Position numbers and translations under genes: made by a program. Below the pieces are notes generated by a model. It was not told the origin of the DNA. It was given only the letters and a program-made list of their open reading frames with translations, and made no database searches. From Amycolatopsis sulphurea (lineage in GTDB: Bacteria > Actinomycetota > Actinomycetes > Mycobacteriales > Pseudonocardiaceae), in the NCBI RefSeq assembly GCF_002564045.1, contig NZ_PDJK01000001.1, forward strand, positions 806,001-870,000: 64,000 bases of DNA, in the 5' to 3' direction. Of the stretch, positions 17,693-26,429 are shown piece by piece. How positions within the stretch are numbered: the first letter of the stretch is position 1; each line of letters opens with the position of its first letter.

Positions 17693-18328
17693 CTAGGAGA
17701 CCAGCTCGGTGATGATCGCCTTGATCACCTCTTCGATGACCACCATGACCATCGACCACATCTGCAGGACCTCGGCGACCGAACCGGCGGCCGAGCCGAC
17801 ACCGCGCATGCCCGAGGAGAAGTCGCCCAGCGCTTCCTTCGCCGCGTTGCCGGCGTCGTCCACCCACTCGGCCAGCGCCGTGTCGCCGGTCCGCTCGAAA
17901 TCGTCGGCGAGGGCGACGAAGCCCTGCGCGATCGTGGCGAAGTTCTCCGACGCGTGCCCGATCGCCGGACCGTCCCCGGTGACCTGGTGCAACGCGTCCT
18001 GGAGCGGCTGGACCAGTTCGAGCAGCATGTTCAGCCCATGGCTGACCAGCCAGCCGATCGGGTCCATCGCGAAGGTGATCATGTCGCCGGCGGCCGCGCC
18101 GACGAACTTCGCCCCGTCGCCGACCAGCGCGGCGCCCGCCGAAGCCAGCTCGCCGGGGTTGTCCGCCTGGGCTGCCTGCTGGGCGTGGCCGGCGATCGAC
18201 TTGCCGGCCTTGTAGACCGTCCCGGCCACCGGCACGTACCCCGCCGCGCGATCGAGGTTCGCACCCGTGCTCTCGTCGTACGGCGCGACATTCAGCGTGT
18301 CGGCGATGCTCTTCTTTTCCTCCGTCAT
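17693..18328 (-). CDS. WXG100-superfamily / type VII secretion cargo-like protein (5' part)
   Basis: A 211-aa open frame ending at an in-frame TAG (17693-17695). Residues about 20-95 hold a Gly/Ala-rich hydrophobic helical region; residues about 100-190 form the long helices typical of WXG100-related cargo (HASENFATIAQGFVALADDFERT, then a hydrophobic helix MWSMVMVVIEEVIKAII). The ATG overlaps the stop of the small gene upstream (ATGA at 18325-18328). The protein probably continued through the region down to 17201. Partner of the 111-aa protein and the YbaB-like protein upstream. Confidence 0.7.
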   Translation of the reverse strand: MTEEKKSIADTLNVAPYDESTGANLDRAAGYVPVAGTVYKAGKSIAGHAQQAAQADNPGELASAGAALVGDGAKFVGAAAGDMITFAMDPIGWLVSHGLNMLLELVQPLQDALHQVTGDGPAIGHASENFATIAQGFVALADDFERTGDTALAEWVDDAGNAAKEALGDFSSGMRGVGSAAGSVAEVLQMWSMVMVVIEEVIKAIITELVS

Positions 18329-18660
18329 TCGCCCGGCCTCCCCGCCCCGTCGATTTCCGCCTCGTACCGGCCGAATGTGACCTTCCCGGCGTCCTCGGCT
18401 CCCCGGTACAGCTCGGCGGCCTTGTTCAGCTTGGTGATGAAACCGTCCACGCCGTCCTGCATCTCGCCCAGCAGCGAGCGCAGTTCCTGGAGGCGGTCGG
18501 TGTAGCCCTGCTTGGCGAAGATCCCGACGACGCCCCACGCCTGGTCGGTCACGTCGGCGGCGTCGATCTTGCCGCCGAATTTGGCCCCTTCTTGCTCGTA
18601 GTACGGGAGTTGCCGGACGTACCCGGAGATCGCGTCGACATTGGTCTGGATGTTTCCCAT
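18325..18660 (-). CDS. WXG100-like type VII secretion target (EspC-type)
   Basis: A 111-aa all-helical protein. GNIQTNVDAISGYVRQLPYYEQEG starts the first helix, AWGVVGIF supplies the Trp-Gly turn, and a second long helix (YTDRLQELRSLLGEMQDGVDGFITKLNKAAELYRG) follows. This matches the ESX/WXG100 helical-hairpin plan, with the Trp-containing turn placed late as in EspC-like targets. Overlaps the next gene (ATGA). No secretion machinery genes are in the window. Confidence 0.75.
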   Translation of the reverse strand: MGNIQTNVDAISGYVRQLPYYEQEGAKFGGKIDAADVTDQAWGVVGIFAKQGYTDRLQELRSLLGEMQDGVDGFITKLNKAAELYRGAEDAGKVTFGRYEAEIDGAGRPGE

Positions 18661-18681
18661 CGAGAAGGCCCCTCGGTCGGA

Positions 18682-19191
18682 TCAGTCGCGGCGGAGGATG
18701 GAGTTGTCCTCGAAATAGTCGTCGTCGTCCCGCGGTCCGGGACGGCGCCGCGGCGTTGCCCGCTGCGCGGTCTGCTGCGGTGCCGGTTGCTCCGACGCGG
18801 GTTCCTCCGCCTCGGTTCCCCAAGCCTCCGCCTGAGCCTGCCGGACCTGCTCGGAGGTGTTGACGCCGAACGCGTCACCGAAGGCGTCGTCCACGATTCC
18901 GGCCTGCTGCTGGACGGCTCCGGCGACCGCCTGGCGCAAGGTGCTCATGATCAACGTGGACAACTGCGCCGAGCCGAGGCGCGTGGCACCGGCGGCGAGC
19001 CGGATGTCGGTCACCGTCCCACCGGCGCCCGCGACCACCGTGACCGCGCCGTCCGGTGAGGTCACGGCGTTCTCGACCTGCGCGATCCGCTCCTGCATGT
19101 CGCCGACGCCGGAGAAGCCGGCCTCGGCCTGCCGCACCTTGGCCTGGAAATTCTCGAACTGCGCGATCAGCTCATCTAGCTGGGCGGACAT
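18682..19191 (-). CDS. YbaB/EbfC-family nucleoid-associated-type protein
   Basis: A 169-aa protein. Residues 1-100 match the YbaB/EbfC fold: an N-terminal coiled helix (QLDELIAQFENFQAKVRQAE), then a beta sheet (GAVTVVAGAGGTVTDIRLAAGA), then a helix. The C-terminal 60 residues are Gln/Glu/Pro-rich, ending in Arg-rich and Asp-rich clusters. The ATG at 19191 follows GGAG with 5-base spacing. In actinobacteria such proteins commonly head WXG100 cargo operons, as here; the DNA-binding role is inferred from the family. Confidence 0.8.
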   Translation of the reverse strand: MSAQLDELIAQFENFQAKVRQAEAGFSGVGDMQERIAQVENAVTSPDGAVTVVAGAGGTVTDIRLAAGATRLGSAQLSTLIMSTLRQAVAGAVQQQAGIVDDAFGDAFGVNTSEQVRQAQAEAWGTEAEEPASEQPAPQQTAQRATPRRRPGPRDDDDYFEDNSILRRD

Positions 19192-19394
19192 CGCATCTCC
19201 CTGGTCCGGTGCGTCGGCGTACGTCCGGATTGTGCCAGACACGTATGCGAGCCGGGTGTTCATCGAGGAGATCACGCAGCATCACCACGCCGATCTCGTG
19301 AGTGCGCGACGGCGCTCTCGACACTCGCGGGGGTAGCGCTCGGTCACGCCCGCGCTGTTTCCCGTGATCGCCCTGAATACACGGTGCAGGTCAA

Positions 19395-19408
19395 GGGACT
19401 TTGGTCCT
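19395..19408. promoter_or_regulatory. DosR-box-like palindrome upstream of the sigma factor gene
   Basis: GGGACTTTGGTCCT matches 12 of 14 positions of the mycobacterial DosR core GGGACTWWAGTCCC. It lies 55 bases before the sigma factor GTG. The best match in the window. Confidence 0.5.
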
Positions 19409-19462
19409 CGCGCCAAGGCAGCCCGGCTCTCCGCGGGGCTCGCGCGGGAGGGAGACGCTCAC

Positions 19463-20134
19463 GTGGGCAGAGACATCGGGCCGAGGAACGGGACGGTGGG
19501 CGATGAGGCAGAGGGAGTGTTGCGCCAGGCTGATCGGTGGTACGCCGATCCTGGACGCAGAGCAGTGACCGCCGCCGGGATGTTCGGCCGCGACGGTTCC
19601 TCCGCCACAGCCGGACGGGCGCGGTCGACCAACGGCAGGTTCACCGGGGACGACCTCGATCGGCTCGTCCGCGCGGCGGGGCAGGACGATCAGGCGGCCG
19701 TCGCCCGGCTGGTGCACGTCCTGCGTCTCGTCGTGGCCCGCTACTGCCGGGCGTTGCTGGGAGGGCGCGACCTTGCGTATCTGTCCGCCGACGACGTCGC
19801 CCAGAATGTCTGCGCGGCCGTGCTCAGGGCACTGCCCGGCCACCGGGACCGTGGCGGCTCGTTCCTCCACCTCGTGCACGAGATCGCCGCCGACAAGGTG
19901 GCCGACGCCTGCCGGATCGTTGCCGGTGACCGGTTCGGAACGGGTACCGGGCAGCCGGCGGCCCTGAGCCGCCTCGCGCCGCTACAGCGGGAGATCCTGG
20001 CATTGCGCATCGTCGTCGGACTCAGCGTCGGCGAGACCGCGGAAATGCTCGCCATCCCGGCCGCCGACGTCCGTGCCATCCAGCATCGTGCCCTAGCCGA
20101 ACTTCGCGAGGCGCTCCGGGACCGGGATTGCTGA
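19463..20134 (+). CDS. ECF-type RNA polymerase sigma factor (ShbA-like)
   Basis: A 223-aa sigma factor. Region 2 spans roughly residues 65-135 (LSADDVAQNVCAAVLRALPGHRDRGGSF, with the DDVAQ motif for -10 recognition), and region 4 spans about 165-220 (LQREILALRIVVGLSVGETAEMLAIPAADVRAIQHRALAELREAL). The linker is short. The sequence resembles the ShbA family that in Streptomyces transcribes the principal sigma gene, but a divergent member; function by inference. The GTG at 19463 is chosen for its GGAGGGAG ribosome site. A DosR-box-like palindrome upstream suggests induction together with the dormancy island that follows. Confidence 0.82.
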   Translation: MGRDIGPRNGTVGDEAEGVLRQADRWYADPGRRAVTAAGMFGRDGSSATAGRARSTNGRFTGDDLDRLVRAAGQDDQAAVARLVHVLRLVVARYCRALLGGRDLAYLSADDVAQNVCAAVLRALPGHRDRGGSFLHLVHEIAADKVADACRIVAGDRFGTGTGQPAALSRLAPLQREILALRIVVGLSVGETAEMLAIPAADVRAIQHRALAELREALRDRDC

Positions 20135-20188
20135 GACGCACATTGTTGTCGGCGTCCCAGGAACGTCATCCCACCTGCCGGGGAGTGA

Positions 20189-20202
20189 GAGCACTTGGTC
20201 CT
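20189..20202. promoter_or_regulatory. Weak DosR-like half site upstream of the first Acg gene
   Basis: GAGCACTTGGTCCT: the right half is identical to that of the box at 19395 and the left half is poor. About 85 bases before the Acg gene start. Confidence 0.25.
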
Positions 20203-20286
20203 TCGAGGTCGTGACCGGTGCCGGTAGGGCACGCGCCACGAACGGCCGAAGCTGGGTGGCATCCGCCCGACCGACCGGAGACCACC

Positions 20287-21261
20287 ATGAACGCTTCCCT
20301 CGCCCCGGCCGTCGAACGGGCGCTCGCGGCCGCGGTCCGTGCCCCTTCCCCGCAGAACACCCAGCCGTGGCGGTTCGTGGTCACCGGATCGCGGATCGAG
20401 ACCTGGCTGGACCGCGGCCGGGTGCTCGCGATCGCCGACGCGGCGGGCCGGGAGGCCCGGCTGTCCTGTGGTGCGGCGGTGTGCAACCTGCTGCTTACGT
20501 TGCAGGCGGAGGGATTCCGTGCCCACCTGAGGATCCGGCCGGTGGCCGCGGAACACGACCTGCTGGCGGTGGTGGACCTCGAAAGGGGCGGACCGGCGTC
20601 AGCGGCGGAGCGGCGGCTGGCCGAGGCGGTCTTCCACCGGCACACGAACCGCCGTCCGTTCTCGGACCGCCGGGTGTCGGACGCGGTGCGGTCGCATCTC
20701 GTCGCCGCCGCCTGGACCGAACGCGGCCGTCTCGAATTCCTGGACGGGACAGGGCGCTATCCCCGGGTGACCGCCCTGATCCGGCAGGCCGAGCATGAGC
20801 AGCGGACAGACCCGGAATTCCGCGCGGAAGCGGCGTACTGGACCGGGCGTCCGTCGGACAGCCCGGACGGCGTGCCGACCGCGGCGTTCGGGCCGGCGGC
20901 GAAGGCCCCACCCGTCGTGTCCCTGCGGTCCTCTCACGAGAATCCGGCCGTGCCGCCGCGTCCGTTCGAGCAAGACCCTTTGCTGGCCGCGGTGCTGACC
21001 GACGATCGGGGAACGGCCGCCGACGTCCGCGCGGGACTCGCGCTCCAGCGGGTCCTGCTCGCCGCGACCGCGGACGGGCTGGCCACGTCATTCGTCTCGC
21101 AGCCGTTCGAGACGGCTGCCACGCGCGGCCTGCTCCTGGAGCTGTTCGGGGGACTGGGCCACGTGCATACCTTGCTGCGTCTCGGATACGCCTACTCGGT
21201 GCGGACGACCCGGCGCCGCCCGGTGGCGGAGGTGACTGACATCCGGGAACCGGCGCGCTGA
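20287..21261 (+). CDS. Acg-family FMN-binding nitroreductase-like protein
   Basis: A 324-aa protein of the Acg (Rv2032) family, made of two degenerate nitroreductase folds. The signature APSPQNTQPWRF (residues about 19-30) and LSCGAAVCNLLLTL are present, as is ADGLATSFVSQPFE in the second half. Established work shows Acg binds FMN but lacks ordinary nitroreductase activity because a lid blocks the site; it is DosR-controlled in mycobacteria. The ATG at 20287 follows CGGAG. Clearly homologous to the protein encoded at 34190-35170. Opens an operon with the Rv1733c-like gene and the ABC exporter. Confidence 0.88.
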   Translation: MNASLAPAVERALAAAVRAPSPQNTQPWRFVVTGSRIETWLDRGRVLAIADAAGREARLSCGAAVCNLLLTLQAEGFRAHLRIRPVAAEHDLLAVVDLERGGPASAAERRLAEAVFHRHTNRRPFSDRRVSDAVRSHLVAAAWTERGRLEFLDGTGRYPRVTALIRQAEHEQRTDPEFRAEAAYWTGRPSDSPDGVPTAAFGPAAKAPPVVSLRSSHENPAVPPRPFEQDPLLAAVLTDDRGTAADVRAGLALQRVLLAATADGLATSFVSQPFETAATRGLLLELFGGLGHVHTLLRLGYAYSVRTTRRRPVAEVTDIREPAR

Positions 21262-21318
21262 TTGCCCGGCGGCGCAAGCCGATCCGGAAAGCGCAGCCCC
21301 AGACGGAAGGCGCGAGAC

Positions 21319-21918
21319 ATGAGTTCGTCGGCGAGCCGTCTCATGAGGTGGTGGCGTCTGCTGGTACCCGGACGTCGCTCGGTTGCCCGGACCTCGGACC
21401 GGATCCAGGCCGCGCTGATCTCCTGCGCCGTGGTCCTTGCGCTGGCCGCGGTTCCGTTCGCGGTGACCGCCGGTTCCGTGGTCTACGCCGGTCAGCAGCG
21501 GATCTTCGTGGCGCAGCAGGCCGCGCGACACCCGGCGACCGCGACTCTGCTCGCCGACGGACCTCCGTTCTCATCGGACCACAGTGGCGGGGTCGTCGCG
21601 CGCACGGCGCCCACGGATGCCACCTGGTGGGCACCTGACGGATCGTCGAGAGTGGGGCCCGTCGCGGCCCGCTCTGGGACGCACCGCGGCGACACGATCT
21701 CGATCTGGGTGGATCGATCCGGCGCGGTCGTCGCGCCGCCGCTGTCCAAGACGACCGTCCTGGCCGATTCCTTCGGGGCCGCGCTGGGCGTGTGGCTGGG
21801 GGTGTGCGGGGCGCTGGCGCTGGTATGCAACCTGGCGGTCCTCACCATGAATCGCTATCGGTACCGGTGGTGGCAGCGGGAGTGGTTCGCCGAGCAGTCG
21901 AAGCGGACACACCCGTGA
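21319..21918 (+). CDS. Rv1733c-like membrane protein
   Basis: A 199-aa membrane protein with two transmembrane helices, at residues about 28-52 (ALISCAVVLALAAVPFAV) and about 155-180 (ALGVWLGVCGALALVCNLAVL). The intervening extracytoplasmic domain of about 100 residues has strands ATWWAPDGSSRVG and GDTISIWVDRSGAV. This plan and the RTSDRIQAALI lead-in match the Rv1733c family, a DosR-regulon antigen of unknown function. The ATG at 21319 follows GGAAGG. Its stop overlaps the ABC ATPase start (GTGA). Confidence 0.78.
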   Translation: MSSSASRLMRWWRLLVPGRRSVARTSDRIQAALISCAVVLALAAVPFAVTAGSVVYAGQQRIFVAQQAARHPATATLLADGPPFSSDHSGGVVARTAPTDATWWAPDGSSRVGPVAARSGTHRGDTISIWVDRSGAVVAPPLSKTTVLADSFGAALGVWLGVCGALALVCNLAVLTMNRYRYRWWQREWFAEQSKRTHP

Positions 21919-22646
21919 GGCCGGCCGGGCCCGTGGCGATCTCGGTGGAGGGCCTGCACGTCGTGCGAGGCCGCCGGGAAGTCTTGCGAGGAGTCGGTTT
22001 CGCGGTCGCCCCGGGCACGGTCACCGGGCTGCTGGGACCGAACGGCGGGGGCAAGAGCACGCTCCTGCGGTCGATCGTGGGCGTCCAGATCGTCGCGAGC
22101 GGGGCGGTCACCGTCCTGGGCCGTCCGGCCGGACATCCGGAATTGCGGCACCGGATCGGCTACGCGACGCAAGAACCTGCGGTGTACGCCGATTTGACGG
22201 TGACCGAGGCGTTGCGGTACTTCGCCACGGTGCTGGGCGCCGGTGGCGCGTCGGTGCGCCGGGCGCTGGAAGAAGTCGGGCTCGAATCCGCTGCGCACAC
22301 TGTGGTCGCGAAGCTGTCCGGGGGCCAGCGGGCCCGCGCGAACCTCGCGGTCGCGCTCTTGGGGGAGCCGGAGCTGCTCGTGCTGGACGAGCCGACCGTC
22401 GGGTGTGATCCGGAGTTGCGGGAACAGCTCTGGACGTTGTTCCGGGCCCGGGCGGAAGCCGGGACGACGTTACTGATCTCCAGCCACGTCATGGACGAGG
22501 CAGCACGCTGTGAACGCTTGCTGCTGCTGCGCGAGGGCGAGTTGCTGGCGACCGGTACTCCAGCCGAACTCCGGGGACGGACCGGGACCACCGATCTCGA
22601 ACAGGCTTTCCTGCGGTTGATCCGGCGGAAGGAGGTCCGCGCGTGA
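21915..22646 (+). CDS. ABC transporter ATP-binding protein (ABC-2 exporter type)
   Basis: A 243-aa ATPase. Walker A is GPNGGGKST (near residue 36), the Q-loop is in YATQEPAVY, the signature LSGGQRARANLA, Walker B LLVLDEPTVGCDPE and the H-loop SSHVMDEA. It resembles NodI/DrrA-type exporters. The GTG at 21915 is within the GTGA overlap with the preceding stop. Pairs with the permease that overlaps its 3' end by 4 bases. The substrate is unknown; the same operon carries Acg and Rv1733c-like genes, so it may be stress-induced. Confidence 0.9.
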   Translation: MRPAGPVAISVEGLHVVRGRREVLRGVGFAVAPGTVTGLLGPNGGGKSTLLRSIVGVQIVASGAVTVLGRPAGHPELRHRIGYATQEPAVYADLTVTEALRYFATVLGAGGASVRRALEEVGLESAAHTVVAKLSGGQRARANLAVALLGEPELLVLDEPTVGCDPELREQLWTLFRARAEAGTTLLISSHVMDEAARCERLLLLREGELLATGTPAELRGRTGTTDLEQAFLRLIRRKEVRA

Positions 22647-23380
22647 ACCATCCGGCGATGACCGCGGCGACCGCGCGGCGCATCCTGACCCAGTTGCGGC
22701 ACGATCCCCGTACCGTCGCGTTGTTGCTGGTCGTCCCGACCGCGTTGATGGTGTTGCTGCGGTACGTGCTCGATTCGGCCGTGCGGTTCAGCGTTGTCGC
22801 GCCCGCGCTGCTCGGCGTCTTCCCGTTCACGATCATGTTCCTGCTCACCTCGGTCAGCACGTTGCGCGAGCGGACCGGCGGCACGCTCGAACGGCTGATG
22901 GCGCTGCCGCTGGGCAAGCTGGACCTGCTCGGTGGTTACGCGCTCGCGTTCGGTGCGGTCGCGGTGGTCCAGGTCGTGGTGGCGACCGGGGTGTCCGTGC
23001 TGTGGCTGGGGCTGAGCGTGGCCGGGCCGCTGTGGGCGCTGTTGCTGATCACCGTCCTCGATGCGCTGCTCGGCACCGCCCTCGGGCTGCTGGTGAGCGC
23101 CTTCGCCCGGACGGAATTCCAGGCTGTGCAGTTCATGCCGGTCGTGGTGCTGCCGCAAATCCTGCTGTGCGGGCTGTTCGTCCCGCGCGATTCGATGAGC
23201 TGGTTGCTGAACGCGGTGTCGGACGTGCTGCCGCTGTCCTACGCGGTGGACGCGCTGACGCACGTCACGCACTTCGCCGAGGTGGACGGCACGCTCGTGC
23301 GGAACATGCTGATCGTGGCCGGCTGCGCGGGCCTGGCGCTGCTCATCGGGGCGGCGACGTTGCGGCGCCGGCCCCCTTGA
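22643..23380 (+). CDS. ABC-2 type transporter permease
   Basis: A 245-aa integral membrane protein with six hydrophobic segments. It contains the ABC-2 motif RTGGTLERLMALPLGKLDLLGGYAL after helix 2 and the conserved LCGLFVPRDSM before helix 6. Overlaps the ATPase gene by GTGA. The two form a probable half-transporter-style exporter for a lipid, drug or small hydrophobic compound. Confidence 0.9.
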   Translation: MNHPAMTAATARRILTQLRHDPRTVALLLVVPTALMVLLRYVLDSAVRFSVVAPALLGVFPFTIMFLLTSVSTLRERTGGTLERLMALPLGKLDLLGGYALAFGAVAVVQVVVATGVSVLWLGLSVAGPLWALLLITVLDALLGTALGLLVSAFARTEFQAVQFMPVVVLPQILLCGLFVPRDSMSWLLNAVSDVLPLSYAVDALTHVTHFAEVDGTLVRNMLIVAGCAGLALLIGAATLRRRPP

Positions 23381-23440
23381 CCCGGGCCGCTGTGCGGGGT
23401 CCTCCGGCGGGTGTCCACAATGGATCCGAGGTCGGGTGGG

Positions 23441-23746
23441 CTACCGGGATTTCCGGTGTCGGCCAGTGTGGAAGTAGCCCGGCCGGGGGAAGGCGCTCGC
23501 GGCCACGACTATGCCGAGCACGAAGCCGAAGTCGTACCAGTGCCCGCTGTCGTGGGTGCTGCTGCCGCCGAAGAGCGACGCAAGGAACGTGATCGGGCGG
23601 AGAAGACCGTGCCAGATGCCGGACCAGAATCCAGGCGGCGCGGAGGCCCCGGCCGGTGCGGCGCGGCTGGCCGCCGCGGCCACGAGCAGCACGAGGATCC
23701 CGGCTGTCACCGTCCGGCGCGCCGCGCTGCGGGCAGGTGTGCTCAT
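23441..23746 (-). CDS. Small secreted or membrane protein
   Basis: A 101-aa protein with an N-terminal signal-like segment ([27 protein letters not shown]) and a Trp/Gly-rich middle ([23 protein letters not shown]). A second hydrophobic stretch ([16 protein letters not shown]) sits near the C terminus, which ends in a basic tail. The ATG at 23746 gives the expected signal position; the longer frame to 24232 runs antisense through the dehydrogenase gene. Convergent with the ABC permease and divergent from the alcohol dehydrogenase. Function unknown. Confidence 0.6.
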   Translation of the reverse strand: MSTPARSAARRTVTAGILVLLVAAAASRAAPAGASAPPGFWSGIWHGLLRPITFLASLFGGSSTHDSGHWYDFGFVLGIVVAASAFPRPGYFHTGRHRKSR

Positions 23747-23882
23747 CGAACCACTCTGCGGCCCGTCTCGTCCCGGCGGAAGAGCCGAACGTCCCCGGGC
23801 AGAGGGACCTGCGGACGTCGCGCGCGGAGCCGCCGCGAGGTCATCGTGGACGACGGCGGGCACGTGGGGGAGAGGGGCGGCG

Positions 23883-24881
23883 ATGACGGAGCGGATGTGG
23901 GGCTGGCGTGTGCGCGAGCCGGGGCCGATCGGCGGGCGGCCGCTGGTCCGGGAGCGGCTGCCGGTGCCGGTGCCCGGCCCCGGGGAACTTCTGGTGCGCG
24001 TGCGCGTGTGCGGAGTATGCCGCACTGACCTGCATGTCGCGGAAGGAGATCTGCCGGTGCACGCACCGGGCGTGATTCCGGGACACGAGGTCGTCGGCGA
24101 GGTGGTGACGCACGGGCTGGGCGGCTTCTCGCCCGGGGACCGGGTCGGCATCGCCTGGCTGCGCGCCACGTGCGGAGTGTGCCGGTTCTGCCGTACCGGC
24201 AAGGAGAATCTGTGTCTGGAATCCCGGTACACCGGCTGGGACGCCGACGGCGGATATGCCGAGTACGCAGTGGTCCCGGCCGCGTTCGCCCATCGCCTGC
24301 CGGCAGGCTACTCCGACGAGGAATTGGCGCCGTTGCTCTGCGCGGGTGTGATCGGTTACCGGGCGCTGAACCGTGCCGAAGTCCCTGAAGGCGGTCGCCT
24401 CGGCATTTACGGGTTCGGCGGGAGCGCGCATCTGGCGGCCCAGGTCGCACTGGCCCGGGGTGTCACGGTGCATGTCCTCACCCGCAGCGCAGCGGCCCGG
24501 AAGCTCGCGCTGGAACTCGGCGCCGCGTCCGCCGGTGACGTCCCGCCGGAGCCGCTGGACTCGGCCATCCTGTTCGCACCGGCCGGGGAACTCGTGCCGA
24601 TCGCGCTGTCCGCGCTCGATCGCGGGGGCACGCTGGCGGTCGCCGGGATCCACCTGACCGGCATCCCGGTGCTGGACTATCGGCGGCATCTGTTCCAGGA
24701 ACGGCAGGTGCGCAGCGTCACGGCCAACACCCGGGCGGACGCGCGGAAGTTCTTCCGGTTCGCCGACCGGCACCGGTTGCACGTCAGCACGACGGCCTAC
24801 GCCCTTTCCGAGGCCGTGCAGGCGCTGACCGATCTCGCCGCGGGCCGGGTCACCGGAGCCGCGGTGCTGCATACGGACTGA
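23883..24881 (+). CDS. Zinc-dependent alcohol dehydrogenase
   Basis: A 332-aa MDR. Catalytic Zn ligands: Cys46 in GVCRTD and His68-Glu69 in PGHEVVGEV. Structural Zn lobe: Cys97, Cys100, Cys103 and Cys111 in the CGVCRFC...C pattern. Rossmann motif [16 protein letters not shown]. It resembles the AdhA/AdhP group that interconverts alcohols and aldehydes with NAD. The ATG follows GGGGAGAGG. Divergent from the small membrane protein. In the dormancy context it may recycle reduced cofactor under low oxygen; that is inference. Confidence 0.9.
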   Translation: MTERMWGWRVREPGPIGGRPLVRERLPVPVPGPGELLVRVRVCGVCRTDLHVAEGDLPVHAPGVIPGHEVVGEVVTHGLGGFSPGDRVGIAWLRATCGVCRFCRTGKENLCLESRYTGWDADGGYAEYAVVPAAFAHRLPAGYSDEELAPLLCAGVIGYRALNRAEVPEGGRLGIYGFGGSAHLAAQVALARGVTVHVLTRSAAARKLALELGAASAGDVPPEPLDSAILFAPAGELVPIALSALDRGGTLAVAGIHLTGIPVLDYRRHLFQERQVRSVTANTRADARKFFRFADRHRLHVSTTAYALSEAVQALTDLAAGRVTGAAVLHTD

Positions 24882-24888
24882 CCGAGCG

Positions 24889-25263
24889 TTATCCGAAGGT
24901 CGGCGGCGTGGGCGGTTCGCCGCGCCGGGTCCGGGCACGGACACTCCGGAGGAATTCCCGGACCGCGCCGGGCGGCGGAACCCGCTCCCCGCCCAGATAG
25001 GCGACCACGAGCAGATCCTCGCCGGAGTGGGTTTCGACGGTGAACGACCAGCCATGGCGTTCATCCCACACCAGAGCGGTATCGCGTCCGGGATAGGCGG
25101 CGAGCTGCCCGTCGAGCGCGATATAGGCCGACATCGGCCGATCGAGGTCGAGTGTGCAGGATTCCGGACCGACGCCGGCCGCGGAACTCACCTCCGCCAC
25201 GTAAGCGCTGATTCCGTTCAGCAGGCGGGTTTCCTCGTCGATGTGCACGATCTGGACTGTCAT
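24889..25263 (-). CDS. DUF6292-like protein
   Basis: A 124-aa protein with a helix (ISAYVAEVSSAAGV), then strands (MSAYIALDGQLAAYPGRDTALVWDERHGWSFTVE) and GEDLLVVAYLGGERVPPPGAVREFL. This matches my recollection of the actinobacterial DUF6292 family, whose function is not known. Its stop is 8 bases from the alcohol dehydrogenase stop, so the two genes converge. No DosR-like box is seen upstream. Confidence 0.7.
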   Translation of the reverse strand: MTVQIVHIDEETRLLNGISAYVAEVSSAAGVGPESCTLDLDRPMSAYIALDGQLAAYPGRDTALVWDERHGWSFTVETHSGEDLLVVAYLGGERVPPPGAVREFLRSVRARTRRGEPPTPPTFG

Positions 25264-25347
25264 CGATTCTCATCTCTGTATACCGCGCCGCGGCGGCCGT
25301 ATCGAAGCCCGGCCGGCCCGCCGGGAGGCGTCAGTGCCCTTCGGCAC

Positions 25348-25617
25348 CAGGGTGTCGGCAAAGTCGGTGTGAGGGGCCCTGCGCAGACTGCGGAGGTCCG
25401 TGAAGGGGCCCATCACGGACTCTGAGTCTGTGAAGGGCCCCTTCACAGACCCGAGACAGGTCCGGCGCACACCACGAGGTGGTCGCGCATCTCGAACACC
25501 TCCGCTTCGCCTGCTGCCGGGCGTGATCGATCGAGAGGGCAGGCGCCGTCGATGATGACGCGGCAGCCACAGCACTCTGCTGATCACGGGTCCTCGGCCA
25601 ACTTTGCCGGGACCCTG
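25348..25617 (+). mobile_element. MITE-like element, full copy 2 (270 bp)
   Basis: The longest copy. Left terminus CAGGGTGTCGGCAAAGTC and right terminus AACTTTGCCGGGACCCTG are inverted repeats. Interior: the double GTGAAGGGGCCC palindrome (25400-25450), then a region shared with copy 1 (ACAGGTCCGGCGCACACC onward). The flanks CCCTTCGGCAC and CCCTTTCGCCC agree at 8 of 11 positions, a possible old target duplication. The rest of 25264-25867 shows only a GCCCTTTC tandem triplet near 25617-25645 and no gene. Confidence 0.75.
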
Positions 25618-25867
25618 CCCTTTCGCCCTTTCGCCCTTTCGCCGTGCCGCGGCCGGACGGCTGGTGACCGCCGGGCCCCCCGACCGAGCTCGGCCGGTCG
25701 CCTTCAGGCTCCGCGCGGACCAGCATGCCGAAAAGGGCCGAAGGTCCCCGGATCCGGCCGGTACTGACTGACGGACCTGCTGTACGGCCGGAAAAGCGTT
25801 GGCGGGCCGAGGAACGTTCGGCATCCGGGGTCCGGGGCGATCAGCGGTGCTGCTTTGTGTCCGAGCT

Positions 25868-26323
25868 TCACTGCGACGTACCGGGCGGCTCCGGGCCAAG
25901 GGGTTTCCGAGGATCGGGGATCGCCGGGAGAAGCTGCCCGCCGGGGAGCCGGGCGTGCGATGGCGTGCAGCGCGAGTTCCACGTCATTGCCGCGTGGAGC
26001 TGCTCCGGGGCCAGCCGTGCTTCGCGTGCGATCCGCTCCACCGTCGCGTCCTGCAACGAAGGATGCAGGCTGGCCTGGCTGAGCAGCTCGAACCACCACT
26101 GCGCCTCGCTCCAGCCGACGTGGGCTCGTTCGACGACCGCGGTGAGATGCTCGTCGCAGCAGGCGTAGACCAGACGCCGGCCGTGCATCGCGTACTCCGT
26201 GAAATCGACGGCGGACGGATCCGGGACCAGGGCGACCTGAATCCGTCCGGGCGTGATGTGCCGCCCGCAGTGTTCGCATCGGCGGCCGCGGCGGGCCTCC
26301 GCCGGGAAATCTGGTCGCGGCAT
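25868..26323 (-). CDS. Hypothetical protein with a zinc-binding-like Cys motif
   Basis: A 151-aa protein. CEHCGRHI near residue 16 and YACCDEHL near residue 54 form a possible Zn site (two Cys plus Cys-Cys-His). A helical part with several Trp (WSEAQWWFELL) and a Pro-rich tail follow. The ATG at 26323 follows GGAG with 6-base spacing; the longer frame lacks a ribosome site. An inverted repeat CGAATCG-7-CGATTCG at 26409-26429 upstream could be an operator. No family recognised. Confidence 0.65.
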   Translation of the reverse strand: MPRPDFPAEARRGRRCEHCGRHITPGRIQVALVPDPSAVDFTEYAMHGRRLVYACCDEHLTAVVERAHVGWSEAQWWFELLSQASLHPSLQDATVERIAREARLAPEQLHAAMTWNSRCTPSHARLPGGQLLPAIPDPRKPLGPEPPGTSQ

Positions 26324-26408
26324 CACATCTCCGGGGTATTCGACCGTTTCGCGGTGCACAGGTCTGAACACGGGGGCCGGAGCGCTGACAGCGTTCGCAT
26401 TCACTCGC

Positions 26409-26429
26409 CGAATCGAAATAACCGATTCG
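26409..26429. promoter_or_regulatory. Inverted repeat in the 26324-26734 intergenic region
   Basis: CGAATCG and CGATTCG, a perfect 7-bp dyad with a 7-base AT-rich spacer, upstream of the minus-strand gene ending at 25868. A second perfect stem, CGAAACGG-GCA-CCGTTTCG, is at 26555-26573. No gene seen in this region. Confidence 0.3.

Noticed and set aside
23804-23817. GGGACCTGCGGACG upstream of the alcohol dehydrogenase as a DosR box
   Set aside because: Only about 8 of 14 positions match the DosR core, so it is not distinguishable from chance in GC-rich sequence.
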